DNA of 64,000 nt, from positions 11,618-75,617 of the forward strand of contig CAYOHP010000019.1 in NCBI GenBank assembly GCA_964403795.1, written 5' to 3'. Source of the stretch: CAYOHP01 sp964403795 [NCBI: uncultured bacterium] (GTDB taxonomy: Bacteria > Muiribacteriota > UBA6191 > CAZXTJ01). Shown here piece by piece: positions 27,499 to 35,555 of the stretch. The notes under the pieces were generated by a model that saw only the letters and a program-made list of their open reading frames with translations, searched no databases and was not told the DNA's origin. Each line of letters begins with the position of its first letter. The first letter of the stretch is position 1. The position numbers and the translations under genes are program-made.

Positions 27499-28056
27499 TC
27501 AGGACGAGGCCGCCAGGAACTCCTCCCGCAGGACGCCGAAGAGCACCACGTCCCGGTAGCGGCCGCGCTTCCACATCGCCTGGCGACGACGGCCTTCTTC
27601 CTTCATGCCCAGTCGGCGCGCCAGCCCGCACATGGCCTCGTTGTCGTCCAGGGTCCCGCACTGGATCCGGTGCAGGTTCATGGCGTCGAACCCGTGGGCC
27701 AGCAGGAGGCGACCGGCTTCGGTGGCGACACCCTTGCCCCAGGCGGACCGGTCCCCGATCACGATCGAGAACTCGGCCCTCCGGTGCAGGGGCTGGAGAT
27801 CGGCCAGGGCCACGTTGCCGACGTGGCGCCCGTCGACCTTGTGGGCGATCGCCAGGACCAGCTTGTCGGTGGCTCCGGCGAGGCCGCGGATGTAGGCCAA
27901 CGCCTCCTCCCGGGTGTAGGGGAAGACATGGTGGGAGTTCCCGGCGCAGACCTCGGCGTCGTTGAACCAGTTCGGGTAGTCGCCTTCGACATCGGACTCC
28001 ACCAGGGGGCGGAGCACCACCGACGCACCGACCAGGAACGGACGGGATCCCTCCAC
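27499..28056 (-). CDS. GNAT N-acetyltransferase (possible PseH-like)
   Basis: A 185-residue RimJ-type GNAT. The order LRPLVESDVE, YPNWFNDAEV, VFPYTREEALAYI, NVALADLQPLHRRAEFSIVIGD, then the acetyl-CoA loop SAWGKGVATEA and NLHRIQCGTLDDNEA is typical. GNATs acetylate an amino group using acetyl-CoA. In pseudaminic acid synthesis PseH does this to the PseC product, so that is the favoured role here, although RimJ-like protein acetylation is possible. The GTG at 28056 follows GAGGAGG by 9 bases. It is the first gene of the minus-strand surface-sugar run. Confidence 0.78.
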   Translation of the reverse strand: MEGSRPFLVGASVVLRPLVESDVEGDYPNWFNDAEVCAGNSHHVFPYTREEALAYIRGLAGATDKLVLAIAHKVDGRHVGNVALADLQPLHRRAEFSIVIGDRSAWGKGVATEAGRLLLAHGFDAMNLHRIQCGTLDDNEAMCGLARRLGMKEEGRRRQAMWKRGRYRDVVLFGVLREEFLAASS

Positions 28057-28201
28057 CGCGGCTCGCCTCCTCGACTCGGGGAACGGTTCCGGACCGGGCC
28101 ACCCCGGGGCCTCGACGTCCGGCTCGGCCCGCGACCGGCATCGAGGACTGTAACGCCGATCCCGAGCCCGCGGCAACCGACCGGGCGGGACCGCTCCCCG
28201 G

Positions 28202-29155
28202 CTAGGCTCGACCCGCACCGCCCGGAGCCCGCACGAACCGTCGCAGCAGGTGGGGATCGAACGGACCTCCCACCAGCCGGGTCGCCTCCTCGGCGTCCAG
28301 CACCGGCTGCTTCGGCTCGCCGAGTCCGCTGGCGAACACGCAGTAGGTGACCTGCGCCATCAGGCGCCTCCCGGTCCGCGGCAGGCTCCCCTTGTGGAGG
28401 GCGTAGGTGTCGGCGAGGAAGCCGGTCCCGGCCGGCCCCGTGATCGGGGTGACCGCCGATCCGAACCGGCGCGTCACCTCCTCGTCGGAGTGGCGACCGT
28501 CCTCGGACAGCTCCGCCGAGCGGTGCGAGCCGCGCACGAAGACGTGGGGCCCGGTGTCGAGGTCGACCGGGCCGAGGTAGGTGAAGTGGTTGACCCAGGA
28601 GACCAGGTCGGCGTCCCGGTGGAAGCGCTGGGCCTCCTCCGCATCCGCCTTTCCCGGGAACGACCACCAGACCAGGATGCGATCGATGGTCACCCGGTGC
28701 TCCAGGTAGGCCTCGACGGTCGCCAGCACCCGCGGGTCGGAGGCATGCCGCAGCAACCCCGGGAGCCGGACCACGTCCTCGACGGCCAGGTGGGCCACAT
28801 GGGTGTCGGGAGGCGCGGCGTCGGGGGCGAAGGTCCCGAGATGCCGCCGGTACACGTCGAAGCAGGGGCGCGCCTCGGCAGCCTTCCACATGGCGCGGGC
28901 GGCCTCGGGGTCGAGGATCCCGAGCGGAGCCGTCATCCCCTGGGAGCAGAGCTCGCCGAGCCAACGGGAGGAGACCGGATCGTTCCCCCGGTCGGGCGCC
29001 GGCTCGGCAGCCATCCCCATCAGGCGGGCCAGGGCCCGGCGGGCCCGGGGGTGACGGACCTGCCGGTGCAAGGTGGCGAAGACCCTCGCCGGTTCCCGGC
29101 GCATGGTCCAGAGTCCGTACCAGAACCCGGCGACCGACTTGAGTCTGCCCGCCAT
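28202..29155 (-). CDS. phytanoyl-CoA dioxygenase (PhyH) family Fe(II)/2OG oxygenase
   Basis: A 317-residue protein. The iron triad is visible as His179-x-Asp181 in RFHRDAD and His254 in YALHKGSLP; Arg264 (TGRRLMAQ) should bind 2-oxoglutarate. HFTYLGPVD and GPHVFVRGSHR also match PhyH. Such enzymes hydroxylate lipids, sugars or amino-acid derivatives. The ATG follows GGGAGG by 4 bases, and a TAGCAT box lies at 29181-29186. Its nearness to the surface-sugar run suggests glycan or lipid modification, but a 146-base gap separates it from the GNAT gene. Substrate unknown. Confidence 0.85.
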   Translation of the reverse strand: MAGRLKSVAGFWYGLWTMRREPARVFATLHRQVRHPRARRALARLMGMAAEPAPDRGNDPVSSRWLGELCSQGMTAPLGILDPEAARAMWKAAEARPCFDVYRRHLGTFAPDAAPPDTHVAHLAVEDVVRLPGLLRHASDPRVLATVEAYLEHRVTIDRILVWWSFPGKADAEEAQRFHRDADLVSWVNHFTYLGPVDLDTGPHVFVRGSHRSAELSEDGRHSDEEVTRRFGSAVTPITGPAGTGFLADTYALHKGSLPRTGRRLMAQVTYCVFASGLGEPKQPVLDAEEATRLVGGPFDPHLLRRFVRAPGGAGRA

Positions 29156-29330
29156 GGCACCTCCCGACCGTTTCCTCGCCATGCTAGCAAGAGCAGGAGG
29201 CGCCGGCCGCCGGCTCCCCCCTTGTCCGGCCTCCCGCGAGGTGCCACCATTCGCGCCGAGGAGGCCGCGGTGGGATCCGACCAGGAAGCGCTGTGGACCG
29301 GCGGGACCGGGGCCCCGGAGTGACGCCCCG

Positions 29331-30386
29331 GTGAACTCCGCCCGGCCCCGTCGCAACGGCGCTTCCGACCTCGCCTGCGTGCTGGCCGCGGTGGTGGTCT
29401 CCCGCGCCCCGCTCCTGTATCTCGAGGGACCGGATCCGGACGAGGACCGTCCCGCCCACGTGCGGGCCGCCTCGGGCCTGGCCTGGGTCGGCGACGAGCT
29501 GGCGGTGGTCCAGGACGATGCCGGCTTCCTGGCGCTCCACGATCCGGTGGCGGGCACCACCCGCTCGCTGCCGCTGGAGGCCGACCGCCACGGCAAGCGG
29601 CTGTGGGACGAGGGCCGGGGCAACAAGATGGACAAGCCCGACCTCGAGTGCGCCACGGTGATCCGGTGGGAAGGCAGGGAGCAACTGCTCGCCATGGGGT
29701 CCGGCTCCGCCCCCGGCCGCGATCGCGTCCTCCTCCTGCCTCGCGACCAGCTGGCCGCGGACGCCCCCCGGGCTCCCCGCGCCCTCCTCCCGCTCGCCGC
29801 CCTGTACGCGGCCCTCGAGACCGACCTCCGGTTCTCGGGAGGGGCCCTGAACCTGGAAGGCGTCTCGGCCCTGGGCGGCTCGCGGGTCCGGCTCTTCCAG
29901 CGCGGCAACGGCGACCCCGGACCCGGTCGCCGGCCGGTCGACGCCTTCCTCGACCTCGACCTCGCGCCCTGGCTCGCCGGCGTGCCCCCGGCCGGCCCGC
30001 TCCCCGCGGCCCGCCGCCTCGACCTCGGTTCGATCGGCGGGGTCCGCCTCTCCTTCACCGACGCCACCCCCGGTCCCGGAGGACGCACCTTGTTCCTGGC
30101 GGCGGCCGAGGACTCCCCCGACGCGGTGCGCGACGGACCGGTCGCCGGCAGCGTGGTCGGGGTGCTGGAACCCGACGGATCCGTGCTGGTCGCCCCCCTG
30201 GTCGACCGCTATGGTCACCGCCTGGTCGCCAAGGCCGAGGGCATCGCCTGGCGCGCCGCGGAGCCCGACCGGGTGGACGTGGTCTTCGATCCCGATGACC
30301 CGGAGCGGCCGAGCGAGCTCTGCCGGGTGGAGCTGCGCGGTCCCTGGGGTCCGGGCCTCGAGGCCGGGACCGGAGCCGAGCCGTGA
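29331..30386 (+). CDS. conserved beta-propeller-like protein (DUF6929-like)
   Basis: A 351-residue protein with repeated beta-strand blocks: AASGLAWVGDELAVVQDD, FLALHDPVAG, then GNKMDKPDLECATVI, LLAMGSGSAPGRDRVLLL and LNLEGVSALGGSRVRLFQRGN. The pattern of strands with acidic turns (QDD, KPDLE, NLEG) recalls the phytase-like/DUF6929 family, which is poorly characterised. There is no clear signal peptide. The GTG at 29331 has only a weak ribosome site. Its stop overlaps the next gene start (GTGA). Role unknown; the family name is tentative. Confidence 0.65.
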   Translation: MNSARPRRNGASDLACVLAAVVVSRAPLLYLEGPDPDEDRPAHVRAASGLAWVGDELAVVQDDAGFLALHDPVAGTTRSLPLEADRHGKRLWDEGRGNKMDKPDLECATVIRWEGREQLLAMGSGSAPGRDRVLLLPRDQLAADAPRAPRALLPLAALYAALETDLRFSGGALNLEGVSALGGSRVRLFQRGNGDPGPGRRPVDAFLDLDLAPWLAGVPPAGPLPAARRLDLGSIGGVRLSFTDATPGPGGRTLFLAAAEDSPDAVRDGPVAGSVVGVLEPDGSVLVAPLVDRYGHRLVAKAEGIAWRAAEPDRVDVVFDPDDPERPSELCRVELRGPWGPGLEAGTGAEP

Positions 30387-31528
30387 CGCGCCGGACCCCG
30401 ATCGAGATCGAATCCCTCGAGGCGCTGGCGGCCCGCCTCGATTCCGGGCAGGATCTCGCCGGCACCGTGCTCCAGGGCCTCGATCTCGCGCCGCTGGCGG
30501 CGCGACTGGCCACCGCCGGCTTCGCGGGGGCCACCCTGCTCGGCTGCCGCGGTCCGAAGAAGCTGATGGAGTCGGTGCTCGCCCAGGGAGCCCTGGTCTT
30601 CCCGGACCTTCCCGACCTTCCCTACCATCCCTACCGACCCCGTCTCTACACCCCCGAGGAGCTCTACGAGGGCTTCGACCCGGGTCACCCCGAGACCTAC
30701 CGGCGGACCCTCGACGCCCGGGTCTACCGACACTTCATGGACTCGGGCGGAGCCCACTCCCAGGACCTGCTCGAGAGCCTGGCCCAACGCCTCCACGACC
30801 ATGCGGTCACCGACGCCCTCGACGAATTCCTGGACGGTGAAGGTCGCCGATCGCGAACCGTCGCGGTGATGGGCGGCCACTCGGTGGCCCGGGGGACTCC
30901 CGAGTACCTGGCCGCCGCCCGCCTCGGGCGCGAGCTCGCCCGGCGCGGCTTCCTGGTGGCCACCGGCGGAGGTCCGGGTGCCATGGAGGCCGCCCATCTG
31001 GGGGCGTTCACCGCGGGACGGGACCTCGACGAGCTCGGGGACGCGATCGGGGTGCTGGCCCTGGCGCCCAAGTACACGGACGCCTCCTGGCTCGCCCGGG
31101 CGTTCGAGGTCAGGGCCCGCGCTCCCTGCCTTCCCCCGACCTCCGGAATCGAGGCCGAGAGCCTGGGGGTCCCGACCTGGCACTACGGTCACGAGCCTCC
31201 CAATCCCTTCGCCACCCGGATCGCCAAGTACTTCCAGAACTCGGTCCGGGAGGAGGGCCTGACCGCCATGGCGCTGGCCGGGGTGGTGTTCACGCCGGGG
31301 AGCGCCGGAACCGTCCAGGAAGTCTTCCAGGACGCCTGCCAGAACCACTACGAGTCCTACGGCCGATCCAGCCCGATGGTGCTCTTCGGGGTCGATTTCT
31401 GGACCCGCACGCTCCCGGTGGTCCCGCTCCTGACCCGGCTCGCCGAGGGCCGCGGCTACCGCCAGCGGATCACCGTCACCGACTCGGTCGACGAGGCGAT
31501 CTCGGCGATCGCGGCCGGGCGGACCTGA
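30383..31528 (+). CDS. LOG/Rossmann-fold nucleotide-binding protein (nucleotide 5'-monophosphate nucleosidase-like)
   Basis: A 381-residue protein. The LOG-type motifs are TGGGPGAMEAAHLG and TPGSAGTVQEVFQD (equivalent to PGGxGTxxE), with the AVMGGHSVARG strand before them. Many such proteins cleave the base from nucleoside 5'-monophosphates. The extra N-terminal 150 residues make it longer than plant-type LOG (about 200 residues) and nearer to the larger PpnN/YgdH group. It is coupled to the DUF6929-like gene by GTGA. A purine-recycling role is likely. Confidence 0.8.
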   Translation: MTRRTPIEIESLEALAARLDSGQDLAGTVLQGLDLAPLAARLATAGFAGATLLGCRGPKKLMESVLAQGALVFPDLPDLPYHPYRPRLYTPEELYEGFDPGHPETYRRTLDARVYRHFMDSGGAHSQDLLESLAQRLHDHAVTDALDEFLDGEGRRSRTVAVMGGHSVARGTPEYLAAARLGRELARRGFLVATGGGPGAMEAAHLGAFTAGRDLDELGDAIGVLALAPKYTDASWLARAFEVRARAPCLPPTSGIEAESLGVPTWHYGHEPPNPFATRIAKYFQNSVREEGLTAMALAGVVFTPGSAGTVQEVFQDACQNHYESYGRSSPMVLFGVDFWTRTLPVVPLLTRLAEGRGYRQRITVTDSVDEAISAIAAGRT

Positions 31529-31622
31529 GCCGGCGGGAGGTCCCCTCGCCCGCCTGGAGACGGGTCCCGGATTCGTCGTAGCATCCGGCATCCCGGCAGC
31601 CGGCGCCGGGCGGGAGGGCGAG

Positions 31623-32714
31623 ATGGAAGCGAAACCCGCGGCCCGCAGGCTCTATTGCATGGACCTCGGCACCGGGACCCTCGACGTCCTGTTGCGCGAC
31701 CCGGAGAAGCTGCCCGAGAACCAGACCCGTTTCGTGGCTCCCTCCCCGGCCCTCACCCACATGAAGCAGGTCGAGTTCCACGCCGGGGCCAAGACGCTCT
31801 GGGTCGACGGCTGGATCGTGGGAGGCGGACCCTTCGCCAAGGCGCTCAAGGAGCGCGCCAAGGACAAGCGCACCGTGCTCTCGACCCGCTGCAGCGCCAT
31901 CGTCAAGAACGACCCCGGGGTGGTCAAGGCGGCGGGGATCGAGATCTCCGACGAGTGTCCCGACGGCGCCGCGGTACTCCATGCCGACGAGCTGCGGCTC
32001 GACGACCACCGGAAGATCCTCGCCATGCTCGGGGAGGACCCTCCCGAGGGGTACGCGATCGCGGTCCAGGACCACGGCGGCTCCGACGACGGCCTGCCCG
32101 ACCGGGTCCACCGCTTCTCCGAGTTCCGGCGCCAGCTCCAGGGCTCGCCCCGGCTCGAGGACTTCGCCTTCTGCCGGGGCGAGGTGCCGGCCACCTTCCG
32201 CCGACTCTCCACCTCCGCCCACTACCTCGAGGCCCACGGCGACGGGCAGCCATGGATCGTGATGGACACGGTCTTCGCCGGGTTGCTGGGATGCCTGGCG
32301 GCCCGCGACCCCGGGACCGGGACCTGCCTGCTGGTGAACATCGGGAACAGCCACGTGACCGCGGCACTGGTCCGCCAGGGGCATGTGCTCGGGTTGTTCG
32401 AGCACCACACCCGGGTCCTCAAGAAGGACCCCGACGGGTTGCTGATCGACCGGCTGGCCGGTTTCTGTCGGGGGGTCCTCACCGAGGACGGGGTGAGGGC
32501 CGACGGGGGCTGCGGGGTCTGGTACCGGGCCGCCGGGACGACCCACGGGGTCGACGAGGTGCGGTGTTCAGGACCGAGGCGCAGCCTGCTCGCCGGGCGG
32601 CGCTTCCCGTGGGGCACGGTGGCGGAGGCCGCCTTCCAGGACGTCGACGCCATGATGGTGGGCCCGCTGGGGCTGGCCAGGGCCTTCGACTACCGCCACG
32701 GCGGTCCCGGGTGA
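31623..32714 (+). CDS. DUF1786 actin-like ATPase-fold protein
   Basis: A 363-residue protein matching DUF1786, sometimes labelled a pyruvate formate-lyase activating-type protein although it has no radical SAM cysteine motif. The opening LYCMDLGTGTLDVLL, then the EN block before VAPSPAL, the VDGWIVGGGPFAKAL loop and the later LLVNIGNSHVTAALV and VAEAAFQD segments fit an actin/Hsp70-type sugar kinase fold. It starts at ATG after GGGAGGG and overlaps the tryptophan dioxygenase start (GTGA). It is the first gene of the tryptophan-catabolic operon. Its biochemical role is unknown; an ATPase or maturation role is inference. Confidence 0.78.
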   Translation: MEAKPAARRLYCMDLGTGTLDVLLRDPEKLPENQTRFVAPSPALTHMKQVEFHAGAKTLWVDGWIVGGGPFAKALKERAKDKRTVLSTRCSAIVKNDPGVVKAAGIEISDECPDGAAVLHADELRLDDHRKILAMLGEDPPEGYAIAVQDHGGSDDGLPDRVHRFSEFRRQLQGSPRLEDFAFCRGEVPATFRRLSTSAHYLEAHGDGQPWIVMDTVFAGLLGCLAARDPGTGTCLLVNIGNSHVTAALVRQGHVLGLFEHHTRVLKKDPDGLLIDRLAGFCRGVLTEDGVRADGGCGVWYRAAGTTHGVDEVRCSGPRRSLLAGRRFPWGTVAEAAFQDVDAMMVGPLGLARAFDYRHGGPG

Positions 32715-33574
32715 GCCGCCCCGAGCGCGGTCCGGATCGCCGGGGGCCCGACTACGAGGGCCTGAAGCTCGAGGAACTGAACTACGGCTCCTACCTCAAG
32801 GTCGAGGAACTCCTGTCGCTGCAGCGCGAGATCTCGGATCCGCCCCACCACGACGAGATGTTCTTCCTGATCATCCACCAGGCGGCCGAGCTCTGGTTCA
32901 AGCTCATCCTCCACGAGACCGGGACCCTGGTCGACTCCCTCCGCCAGGGCTCGGTTTCCCGGGGGCTCAAGGCGTTGAAGCGCATCACCGCCACCATGGA
33001 GCTCCAGGTCCGGCAGATCCAGCTGCTCTCGACGCTCACCCCGGTCGAGTTCGCGGGGTTCCGCGACCTGCTCAAGCCCGCCAGCGGATTCCAGAGCGTC
33101 CAGTTCCGGAAGATCGAGTTCCTCTTCGGCGTGCGGGACCGCTTCTTCCTCCAGTTCTTCGCCCGCTTCCCCGAGGCCAAGGCCGAACTCGAGGCGATCC
33201 TGCATGCGCCCTCGGTCTACGACGAGTTCCTGAAGGCCCTGGCGGCGGCGGGGAAACCGGTGCCTCCCCGGTTGCTGGGTCGCGATCCCTCCGAGCCGCG
33301 GACCACCGACCCCGACCTGGTGCGCTGCCTGCAGGAGATCTACGAGAACCCCGGCGACGATTACCACTGGGTGCTCCTGTGCGAGGCGATGATCGACCTC
33401 GACGCCCAGTACCTGCTGTGGAAGTCGACCCACGTCGTGCAGGTGGGCCGCACCATCGGCCACAAGACCGGCACCGGCGGCAGCGCCGGCTACGACTTCC
33501 TGCGGTCGCGGCTCGAGCTCCGCTTCTTCCCCGAACTCTGGGAAGTCCGCAACCGGATCGGAGGCGCACCATGA
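32711..33574 (+). CDS. kynA: tryptophan 2,3-dioxygenase
   Basis: A 287-residue heme dioxygenase that opens the indole ring of L-tryptophan to N-formylkynurenine. Family blocks are YGSYLKVEELLSLQ, DEMFFLIIHQAAELWFK, PASGFQSVQFRKIE and the C-terminal GHKTGTGGSAGYDFLRSR, which closes over the substrate. The heme-ligand His is in WKSTHVVQVG. The GTG start overlaps the previous stop (GTGA) and its own stop overlaps the SDR start (ATGA). Helical throughout and of normal length. Kynurenine formamidase is in the same operon, which supports the assignment. Confidence 0.95.
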   Translation: MSRPERGPDRRGPDYEGLKLEELNYGSYLKVEELLSLQREISDPPHHDEMFFLIIHQAAELWFKLILHETGTLVDSLRQGSVSRGLKALKRITATMELQVRQIQLLSTLTPVEFAGFRDLLKPASGFQSVQFRKIEFLFGVRDRFFLQFFARFPEAKAELEAILHAPSVYDEFLKALAAAGKPVPPRLLGRDPSEPRTTDPDLVRCLQEIYENPGDDYHWVLLCEAMIDLDAQYLLWKSTHVVQVGRTIGHKTGTGGSAGYDFLRSRLELRFFPELWEVRNRIGGAP

Positions 33575-34356
33575 AGGACCTGACCCTGACCGGCAAGCGG
33601 GCCCTGGTCTGCGGAGCGAGCCGAGGCATCGGCCGGGCCGCGGCCCTGGCCCTGGCCCGCCGGGGCGCCTCGGTGCTCTGCCTGGCGCGGGACCGGGAAC
33701 GCCTGGACGCCCTGGTGGCGGAACTGCCAGGGCCCGGGAAGCACGAGGCGTGGGTCGGGGACATGACCGACCCGGGCGGGTTGGCGGCGGTGGCCGACCG
33801 GATCCTGGCGGCCCACGGGTCGATCCACGTGCTGGTCCACAACACCGGCGGCCCGCCGCCCGGACCCCTGCTCGAGGCCGGCGCCGGGGACCTGACCGCG
33901 GCCTTCACCGCCCACCTGCTCTCGCTCTCGGTGCTGGCCCGGAAGTTCCTCCCCGGGATGCAGGCCGAGGGCTTCGGCCGGATCGTGAACGTGATCTCCA
34001 CCTCGGTGAAGATGCCGATCCCGGGGCTCGGGGTGTCGAACACCATCCGGGGCGCGGTGGCGAGCTTCGCCAAGACCCTCTCGCTCGAGTGCGCGGCCGG
34101 CGGGGTGACAGTGAACAACGTGCTGCCCGGGTTCACCGAGACCGACCGCCTGACCGCCCTGGTCGACGGCATGGCGCGCCGGCGAGGCGTCGCCCGGGAG
34201 GAGATCGAGACCGAGCTCCGGGCCACGGTGCCCGCAGGCCGCTTCGGACGCCCGGAGGAAGTGGCGGCGGTGATCGCCTTCCTGGCCTCGCCCGAGGCCG
34301 GATACGTCAACGGCGTGAGCATCCCGGTCGACGGCGGCCGCACGGGGGCGCTGTGA
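33571..34356 (+). CDS. atypical short-chain dehydrogenase/reductase
   Basis: A 261-residue SDR with a normal NAD(P) loop GASRGIGRA, an NTGGPPPG loop in place of NNAG, and the catalytic Ser in VISTSVKMPIPG. The usual YxxxK is missing: the aligned segment reads GVSNTIRGAV, so Tyr and Lys are replaced. The C-terminal PEEVAAVIAFLASPEAGYVNG block is normal. This subgroup exists in other genomes, and either uses another mechanism or is not a dehydrogenase. It lies inside the tryptophan operon with ATGA and GTGA junctions. Function in the pathway is not known. Confidence 0.85.
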   Translation: MKDLTLTGKRALVCGASRGIGRAAALALARRGASVLCLARDRERLDALVAELPGPGKHEAWVGDMTDPGGLAAVADRILAAHGSIHVLVHNTGGPPPGPLLEAGAGDLTAAFTAHLLSLSVLARKFLPGMQAEGFGRIVNVISTSVKMPIPGLGVSNTIRGAVASFAKTLSLECAAGGVTVNNVLPGFTETDRLTALVDGMARRRGVAREEIETELRATVPAGRFGRPEEVAAVIAFLASPEAGYVNGVSIPVDGGRTGAL

Positions 34357-35552
34357 GGTTCGACGTCTTCTTCTCGATCTGCCAGACGCCGGTCGACGGG
34401 TACATGCCCGACGAGCGCACCATGCTGCGGAACTTCCTCGACCAGGCGAAGCTCGCCGACGCGCTCGGCTTCGGGACCGCCTGGATCGCCGAGACCCACC
34501 TCTCCTGCCAGGTGCAGAAGCGCAATCCCGGAGCGGTGATCCCCCACTTCCAGGGCGAGATCGGGCTGAACACCGACGTCCTCCAGGTGGCGCACCACCT
34601 CTTCGCCCGCACCCGGCGGATCGAGGTCGGCTCGGCGATCCGGAACATCCTCTGCAACGGGGGGCCGCTCGCCCACGCCGAGGCGGTGCGCACCTTCCTC
34701 TCGATCCACGGGCTCGAGGAGGGCGAGGCCCGGCGCCTCCACCTGGGGTTCGCCTCGGGGCGCTTCCCCTTCTCCAACGTGCCCTACGGGATCCGGCCCC
34801 GGACCCCGGTCGAGCTGGCGGCCTGGCCGGCGCTCCGCGGCATGGTGTTCCGCCAGGCCACCGAGATCTTCCTGCGCGCGCTGCGCGGCGACGTGTTCTC
34901 GTCCGACGAGGTGGCCCCGATCGAGCTGGACCGTTCGTGCTTCCGCTCCGACGCCGACTGGGCCAGGGTCCTGGACGCCCACGGCACCAGCGTGGAGAGG
35001 ATCGCGGTCGAGCCGTTCTGGCGCTTCCCCCTGGTAGGGGTCATCCCCTTCGAGGCACCTCTCGACCTGCTGCGCCTGGTGATCGGCTGCCATGACGCGC
35101 CCGGCCAGGCCTGGGCCAACCGTTTCATGCCCTGCGGGGTCTTCAACCTCTCGATCACCCCGGGCGATCAGATCGAAGCCACCCACCAGCGCATGCGCCG
35201 CGACTTCCACCCTGCCGGCGGCGGCTGGAAGCGGGAGTACATGCCGCGCACCGTGCTGGTGTTCCTGGACGACGACCCCGAGGTCGCCCGGGCCAAGGCC
35301 GAGGCCACGATCGGCGTCTACTGGCAGGCGGTGGAAGGCACCCTCGATCCCGCCAAGATCGAGAACGCGGTCTCCAACGCCCTGGTGGGGACCCCGGCCG
35401 AGGTGGTCGCCGAGGCCCGTCGCCGCTTCGACCCCGGCGACCGGCTCATGCTCTGGTTCGACTTCTGCGACCACGACAACGAGGCCGTGAAGCGGGCCAT
35501 GCGCCGCTTCATGGAAGAGGTCGCGCCCGAGCTCCCCGGCGGGGTGGGATGA
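34353..35552 (+). CDS. LLM-class flavin-dependent (luciferase-like) oxidoreductase
   Basis: A 399-residue TIM-barrel flavoprotein. FFSICQTPV, AKLADALGFGTAWIAETHLS, RRIEVGSAIRNI and GLEEGEARRLHLGFASGRF fit the bacterial luciferase/limonene-type monooxygenase family, which uses FMN from a partner reductase. The family includes hydroxylases and ring-opening monooxygenases. In this operon it might oxidise a kynurenine or aminomuconate-derived compound; it could also replace kynurenine 3-monooxygenase, which is absent here. This is a proposal only. It starts on a GTGA overlap and is followed after 3 bases by the dehydrogenase-deaminase fusion. Confidence 0.85.
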   Translation: MRFDVFFSICQTPVDGYMPDERTMLRNFLDQAKLADALGFGTAWIAETHLSCQVQKRNPGAVIPHFQGEIGLNTDVLQVAHHLFARTRRIEVGSAIRNILCNGGPLAHAEAVRTFLSIHGLEEGEARRLHLGFASGRFPFSNVPYGIRPRTPVELAAWPALRGMVFRQATEIFLRALRGDVFSSDEVAPIELDRSCFRSDADWARVLDAHGTSVERIAVEPFWRFPLVGVIPFEAPLDLLRLVIGCHDAPGQAWANRFMPCGVFNLSITPGDQIEATHQRMRRDFHPAGGGWKREYMPRTVLVFLDDDPEVARAKAEATIGVYWQAVEGTLDPAKIENAVSNALVGTPAEVVAEARRRFDPGDRLMLWFDFCDHDNEAVKRAMRRFMEEVAPELPGGVG

Positions 35553-35555
35553 GGC

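Noticed and set aside
31623-32714. DUF1786 protein as a radical SAM pyruvate formate-lyase activase
   Set aside because: There is no CxxxCxxC motif. The visible glycine and phosphate-loop patterns fit an actin-like fold.
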